A DNA stretch of 18,857 bases, from contig DATFRR010000206.1 in assembly GCA_035263025.1 (NCBI GenBank), positions 1 through 18,857 of the forward strand. Reading direction: 5' to 3'. The notes beneath the pieces were generated by a model. It saw nothing but the letters and a program-made list of their open reading frames with translations. It was not told where the DNA came from and did not search any database. Below are positions 15,328 through 18,857 of the stretch, in pieces. How positions within the stretch are numbered: the stretch's first letter is position 1; every line of letters starts with the position of its first letter. The translations under genes and the position numbers were made by a program. This stretch comes from DASQPR01 sp035263025. Its GTDB lineage: Bacteria > Actinomycetota > Actinomycetes > Mycobacteriales > Micromonosporaceae.

Positions 15328-15333
15328 ACCCTA
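15328..15333 (-). promoter_or_regulatory. -10 box for a probable leaderless lipoprotein transcript
   Basis: TAGGGT (15333-15328) followed by six bases and the ATG at 15321. The coding start lacks a ribosome site, as expected if the transcript begins at the ATG. A TTGACA lies only eight bases before this box, too near to act as its -35. Confidence 0.45.
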
Positions 15334-15435
15334 GACCGCACTGTCAAGCCACCCGGCCATGGCATCAGGGGCGAACTACTTGGCAACGACGCCCGATCGC
15401 GACGATCACCCGCGGCGTCGCCGAACCACGCGGCC

Positions 15436-16200
15436 TCAGCGACCGCCGGCAACGTCCAGGATTGTGCCGACGCAATAGGAGGCAGCGTCACTGAGCAGCC
15501 ACAACACGGCATCGGCGACTTCGCCCGGGTCGGCGGCCCGGCCAAGCGGGATGCCGGGTTCCATGTTGCGAATGCGTGCCGGCTGTCCGTTACGTTCGTG
15601 GATCTCGGTGTTGGTGATGCCGGGGCGCACGACGTTCACTCGGATGCCCTCGGCAGCGACCTCGCGCGACAAGCCGATCCCCAAGCTGTCGACGGCGCCC
15701 TTGCTTGCGGCGTAGTCGATGTACTCGCCGGCCGAGCCAAGCCGACTCGCCGCCGACGAGACCAACACGATAGCGCCGCCCTCGTGACCGTCCGCGGTAG
15801 ACATGCGCCGTACGGCCTCACGGCAGCACAGGACGGTACCCAGGACATTGACCTCCAGCACCCGGCGAACGCGTTGCGCTGTGTAGTCCCGAAGTCGCAG
15901 CGCTGGAGCCACGATCGCCGCGTTCGCCACGAAGCCTCGGATCGTGCCGAGGTCGCCGGCGGCTTGAAACAGCGCCCGGACGTCGGCTTCTACGGAGATG
16001 TCCGCCTCGACGGCGAGCGCCCTACCGCCATCGGCCTGGATCTGGCTCACGAGCGCATCGGCCCGGTCCGCGGCGTTGAGGTAGCTGAAGCACACCGTCC
16101 AGCCGTTGGCCGCGGCACGCGCGACCACTTGCGCGCCGATGCCGCGGCTGCCGCCAGTAACAACGAGAACGCCCTGGTCGGCCGTGGAACGCGAAGTCAC
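15436..16200 (-). CDS. Short-chain dehydrogenase/reductase (SDR) coupled to molybdenum hydroxylase
   Basis: A 254-residue classical SDR, a NAD(P)-dependent alcohol/ketone oxidoreductase. Cofactor motif TGGSRGIG is at 15-22, N93 is in the VANAA segment, and the catalytic set is S149, Y163 and K167 (YAASK), with VRPGITNT at 191-198 and a C-terminal GTILDVAGGR as in 3-oxoacyl-ACP-reductase-like members. GTG start at 16200 overlaps the stop of the molybdopterin subunit gene as GTGA, so the two are translationally coupled and probably work on the same substrate, for instance oxidation of an alcohol before or after hydroxylation. The substrate itself is not predictable. Confidence 0.93.
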   Translation of the reverse strand: MTSRSTADQGVLVVTGGSRGIGAQVVARAAANGWTVCFSYLNAADRADALVSQIQADGGRALAVEADISVEADVRALFQAAGDLGTIRGFVANAAIVAPALRLRDYTAQRVRRVLEVNVLGTVLCCREAVRRMSTADGHEGGAIVLVSSAASRLGSAGEYIDYAASKGAVDSLGIGLSREVAAEGIRVNVVRPGITNTEIHERNGQPARIRNMEPGIPLGRAADPGEVADAVLWLLSDAASYCVGTILDVAGGR

Positions 16201-18536
16201 TGGGGAATGACCTTCGCGAGTTCGAGGATCTTCGCCGGCGGTAGGTACTGCTCCGTCACGCGGGCACCAAACGGTGACAGCGCGTCCTCGATCGCGTTAG
16301 TTATCGCAGCCGGTGCGACGAGCAGACCGCCCTCGCCAACCCCCCGATAGAAGACCTCTTCGTTCGGCTCGTTTTCGAGGTGTTCGATCTCGATCGTCGG
16401 GATCTCGGTCGCGGTCGGCAACAGGTAGTCCATCAACGTACCGGCGAGATAGTTTGCTTCGTCGTCGTAGGCGGACCACTCGTACAGGACCTCGCCGATC
16501 CCCTGGGCAACCCCGCCGCGGATCTGGCCCTCGACGATCGCGGGGTTGATCATGCGGCCGCAGTCCTCGACGACGAGATAACGAAGAAACCGGACCTGGC
16601 CGGTGTCGAGGTCGATGTCGACGTGGCACAGGTGCGTCCCGGCGGACCAGCTTCCGATTCCGCCGTCGTAGGTTGCCTCGGCCCGTAGTTCCTTGTCGAC
16701 GTCCGGTGGCTGGTTGTCAGTGGATGCGTAGGCCATCTGTGCGACCTGCGCAAGGCTGAGCCGTACCGACGAGACACCAGCGGGATGGACGTACCCGCCT
16801 TCGATAACGAGATCGCCCGGGTCGATCTCGAGCATGTCACCGGCGATCGCGAGAACCTTCTGCTTGACCTCGCGCGTCGAGTGAAGCACCGAGCCGCTGG
16901 CCATCGTCGCGGCCTGGCTGCCGCCAGTGCCGACCGCCGTATACGGGCTCGCGGCCGTGTCGCCGTGGTAGACGTGCACGTCCCCGATGGCGACACCCAT
17001 CTCGTCCGACGCGATCTGCGCCAGCGTCGTCTCGTGCCCTTGTCCGTTCGGTGCCTGGCTCGTGAAGATCGACAACGTGCCATCACGCTCGACTCGTGCG
17101 ACCGACTTCTCCTGGCCGCCCTTGCCGTTGACCGGCCCGGGCGCGGGCTCGATGAACGTCGCGTACCCGATGCCGACGCAACGTCCTTGCGCCCGTGCAG
17201 CCTCCTGTTCAGAACGCAGTTGCCGGTAATCGGCCGTCTCGAGTATTCGCTCGAGCGACTGCGCGCACGAGTTGTCCAGCAATGTCTGCCCGCTCAACAT
17301 CGACGCGCTGCCGTCGTTGACGGCGAAGTTCTTCAGCCGCACCTCCGCCGGATCGAGGCCGAGTTGCCGGGCAACCACGTCGATCATCCGCTCGCGTGCC
17401 CACGTTTCGACCGCCCACGGCGCTCGATACGCGCTGTACGTGCACTTGTTACTCGTCACCACGGTCGAGCTCATGGCGAACGCGCGCCACGCATAGGGAC
17501 CGGACATCATCATGGCGACCAGATCGACGATGCCGCCGCCGACGAACGGGACCGCCGGGTAGGCACCCTGGTCCAGGACGAGCTCGCCGCGCATGGCGAG
17601 GATCGTGCCGTCCTCGGTGACCGCGGCCTCGAGCCGCATACGCTCCTCGCGCGCCTGACCGGACGCCTGCAAGTGCTCGTTGCGGTCTTCGATCCACTTG
17701 ACCGGACGCCCGAGCCAATGCGACGCCGCACAGACGGCGATGTCCTCGCGATGACACGCAATTTTCAGGCCAAACGCGCCGCCGATGTCGCCGTTGACGG
17801 ACCGCGTGAGATCCAGTGGTACGCCGAGCGCCTCCGAGAGGTACGCCTTGACGGTGTGCGGTGACTGGGTGCCCGTGTAGTAGATGAGTTCGCCGGTGGC
17901 CGGGTCGAAGTTGCCGACGCCGCCACGGCCTTCCATTGGCATCTGGGCCACTCGATGCTGCGCGAAGGTTTCAGTGATGACGATGTCGGCGCCGGCGAAG
18001 GCGGCGTCGACGTCGCCGTAGGTGGTGGTGCTCTGGTAGACGACGTTGCTGCCGAACGAGTCGAAGACCGTCGGGCCGCTCGGATCAAGCGCCTGCTCGA
18101 ACGTTGCGATCGCGTCCAGTGGCTCGTAGTCGACGTCGACCAGGTCGCAGCCGTCTTCGGCGAGATAACGGCTTTCCGCCACGACGATGGCGACCGGGTC
18201 GCCGACGAAACGCGTCTTGTCCGTGGCCAGTGCGAACACCGGCTCGTATTTGTACCCGTCGGGTACGAACTTTGGAACGATCGCGCTCGTACGCTCGGCG
18301 ATGTCCCGGCCGGTGAACACCGCAACGACTCCGTCGAGCCGGCCGGCCGCCGACGTGTCGATACTCAGAATCCTCGCGTGCGCGAACGGGCTGCGTACGA
18401 ACGCGGCGTGCAACATGCCGGGCAACTTCACGTCGTCGACGTAGCGGCCCCGGCCGGTCAAGATACGCAAGTCTTCGACCCGCAACGTTGAGCTGCCAAC
18501 GGTCCGGGTGCTACCGACGCTCGGCAACGCGCTCAT
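16197..18536 (-). CDS. Xanthine dehydrogenase-family molybdopterin-binding subunit (CoxL-like)
   Basis: A 779-residue catalytic large subunit of a molybdenum hydroxylase, which inserts water-derived oxygen into a C-H bond or oxidises an aldehyde. Motifs: TGRGRYVDDV (27-36), TGTQSPH (221-227), NGDIGGAFGLK (248-258), and the essential glutamate in GVGEGG (732-737, E735). The loop that holds the active-site Cys in CO dehydrogenase (AYRCSFR) reads AYRAPWA at 369-375, so this is not a CO dehydrogenase and not the common AYRGAGR form either. ATG 18536 was chosen because MSALPSVG leads directly into conserved sequence, GAGG lies upstream, and this ATG overlaps a micro-ORF stop; an ATG at 18566 and a TTG at 18605 are in frame. 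The stop overlaps the SDR start. The FAD subunit gene is not in view and may lie off the right edge. Confidence 0.93.
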   Translation of the reverse strand: MSALPSVGSTRTVGSSTLRVEDLRILTGRGRYVDDVKLPGMLHAAFVRSPFAHARILSIDTSAAGRLDGVVAVFTGRDIAERTSAIVPKFVPDGYKYEPVFALATDKTRFVGDPVAIVVAESRYLAEDGCDLVDVDYEPLDAIATFEQALDPSGPTVFDSFGSNVVYQSTTTYGDVDAAFAGADIVITETFAQHRVAQMPMEGRGGVGNFDPATGELIYYTGTQSPHTVKAYLSEALGVPLDLTRSVNGDIGGAFGLKIACHREDIAVCAASHWLGRPVKWIEDRNEHLQASGQAREERMRLEAAVTEDGTILAMRGELVLDQGAYPAVPFVGGGIVDLVAMMMSGPYAWRAFAMSSTVVTSNKCTYSAYRAPWAVETWARERMIDVVARQLGLDPAEVRLKNFAVNDGSASMLSGQTLLDNSCAQSLERILETADYRQLRSEQEAARAQGRCVGIGYATFIEPAPGPVNGKGGQEKSVARVERDGTLSIFTSQAPNGQGHETTLAQIASDEMGVAIGDVHVYHGDTAASPYTAVGTGGSQAATMASGSVLHSTREVKQKVLAIAGDMLEIDPGDLVIEGGYVHPAGVSSVRLSLAQVAQMAYASTDNQPPDVDKELRAEATYDGGIGSWSAGTHLCHVDIDLDTGQVRFLRYLVVEDCGRMINPAIVEGQIRGGVAQGIGEVLYEWSAYDDEANYLAGTLMDYLLPTATEIPTIEIEHLENEPNEEVFYRGVGEGGLLVAPAAITNAIEDALSPFGARVTEQYLPPAKILELAKVIPQ

Positions 18537-18616
18537 GTCCGTCCTCGCTTCGCTGCGGGCGGCCATGAGGCACGAGCCGCCCTGCAATTCTGATTCGCTC
18601 GCCAAGGCTCGCTCAT
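18533..18616 (-). CDS. Possible 27-residue micro-ORF bridging the two hydroxylase subunits
   Basis: An ATG at 18616 overlaps the stop of the 2Fe-2S subunit (ATGA), and the TGA that ends this 27-codon frame (18535-18533) overlaps the ATG of the molybdopterin subunit, again ATGA. The peptide begins MSEPWRANQNC and is basic, with no recognised family. GAGGTGGCG just before 18616 offers a ribosome site. It may be a translated linker that passes ribosomes from one subunit gene to the next, or chance in a repeated intergenic sequence. The 18557-18582 hairpin lies inside it. Confidence 0.35.
   Translation of the reverse strand: MSEPWRANQNCRAARASWPPAAKRGRT
18557..18582. repeat. 7-bp hairpin in the linker between hydroxylase subunit genes
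   Basis: GGGCGGC (18557-18563) and GCCGCCC (18576-18582) pair around a 12-base loop that holds the in-frame ATG at 18566. It could mask that alternative start, leaving 18536 as the used one, or stabilise the mRNA between the two genes. Confidence 0.4.
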
Positions 18617-18857
18617 CGCGCCACCTCCGCGTTCGGACCGAGACCGACCTTGGCGGCGCGCTTGACGCCCTCGACGATCGACTGGTAACCGGTGCATCGG
18701 CAGATGTTGCCGGACAAGCGGTGCCGGATCTCCTCCTCGGTGGGATCCGGGTTCTGGCGAAGCAGCGCCAGCGTTGTCATCAGGAATCCCGGTGTGCAGA
18801 ACCCGCACTGGAATCCGTGACTGTCCCGAAACGATTGCTGAAGCGGAGAAAGTGAGT
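18613..18857 (-). CDS. (2Fe-2S)-binding subunit of molybdenum hydroxylase (CoxS-like), 3' part
   Basis: The C-terminal 80 residues of the small iron-sulfur subunit, running off the right edge. This is the second 2Fe-2S domain, whose cluster ligands are two Cys pairs: QCGFC (16-20 of the visible part) followed by TPGFLM, and NICRC (50-54) followed by TGYQSIVEGV. The complete subunit is usually 150-170 residues, with a plant-ferredoxin-like N-terminal domain not visible here. It passes electrons from the molybdenum centre toward the FAD subunit. It ends at TGA 18613, overlapped by the ATG of the 27-codon linker ORF before the molybdopterin subunit gene, and is clearly the first visible gene of that operon. 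Confidence 0.95.
   Translation of the reverse strand, partial: SLSPLQQSFRDSHGFQCGFCTPGFLMTTLALLRQNPDPTEEEIRHRLSGNICRCTGYQSIVEGVKRAAKVGLGPNAEVAR

Noticed and set aside
15342..15347. TTGACA on the minus strand upstream of the lipoprotein gene as a -35 box
   Set aside because: Only eight bases from the TAGGGT -10 box and no other -10 is correctly spaced before the ATG.
14314..16350. 678-codon plus-strand open frame
   Set aside because: Runs across four supported minus-strand genes and their spacers; no protein-like motif.
16785..17864. 359-codon plus-strand open frame in the molybdopterin subunit gene
   Set aside because: Antisense shadow of a conserved enzyme.
16197..18536. Carbon monoxide dehydrogenase (coxL) annotation
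   Set aside because: The AYRCSFR active-site motif is absent (AYRAPWA instead), so CO oxidation is not supported.

Overview
This window comes from a high-GC actinobacterium (Actinomycetota). The evidence is dense GC-rich coding, GTG starts, an F420-type flavin oxidoreductase, a c-di-AMP riboswitch in front of an NlpC/P60 wall hydrolase, -10 boxes placed exactly as expected for leaderless mRNAs, and actinobacterial protein families throughout. I cannot name a genus from the sequence alone. No rRNA, tRNA, CRISPR array or intact insertion sequence was seen.

Layout. (1) 1-1285: left edge, with the 3' part of a tyrosine-recombinase gene (minus strand, off the edge, N-terminus apparently lost), then about 560 bases of gene-poor DNA with short direct and inverted repeats; it looks like the worn end of an integrated element. 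(2) 1286-2884: an aminoglycoside-phosphotransferase-fold kinase and a DUF4389 membrane protein, both plus strand. (3) 7075-2919, minus strand: five genes joined by four consecutive 4-nt stop/start overlaps: an ECF-type sigma factor, a six-helix membrane protein in the usual anti-sigma position, an ABC ATPase, an ABC permease with a large C-terminal non-membrane domain, and another small membrane protein. I read this as one self-regulated transporter system; its substrate is unknown. (4) 7240-9976, plus strand: an LLM-class F420-dependent oxidoreductase, an MBL-fold hydrolase and a short-chain dehydrogenase, probably a small catabolic or detoxifying cluster. (5) 11124-10027, minus strand: a secreted NlpC/P60 peptidase with a clear ydaO-type c-di-AMP riboswitch leader. 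(6) 11762-14110, plus strand: a large secreted alkaline-phosphatase-superfamily enzyme, ending at a strong symmetric terminator facing a small unknown gene of lower GC (14586-14179). (7) 15321-14662, minus strand: a lipoprotein. (8) 18857-15436, minus strand: a molybdenum hydroxylase operon (2Fe-2S subunit off the right edge, molybdopterin subunit, SDR), with a curious 27-codon ORF bridging the two hydroxylase subunits.

Most interesting: the sigma/ABC operon with its unusual permease and zinc-finger-less presumptive anti-sigma protein; the bridging micro-ORF between the hydroxylase subunits; the atypical active-site loop of the molybdenum subunit; and the repeated TANNNT-N6-ATG promoter geometry.
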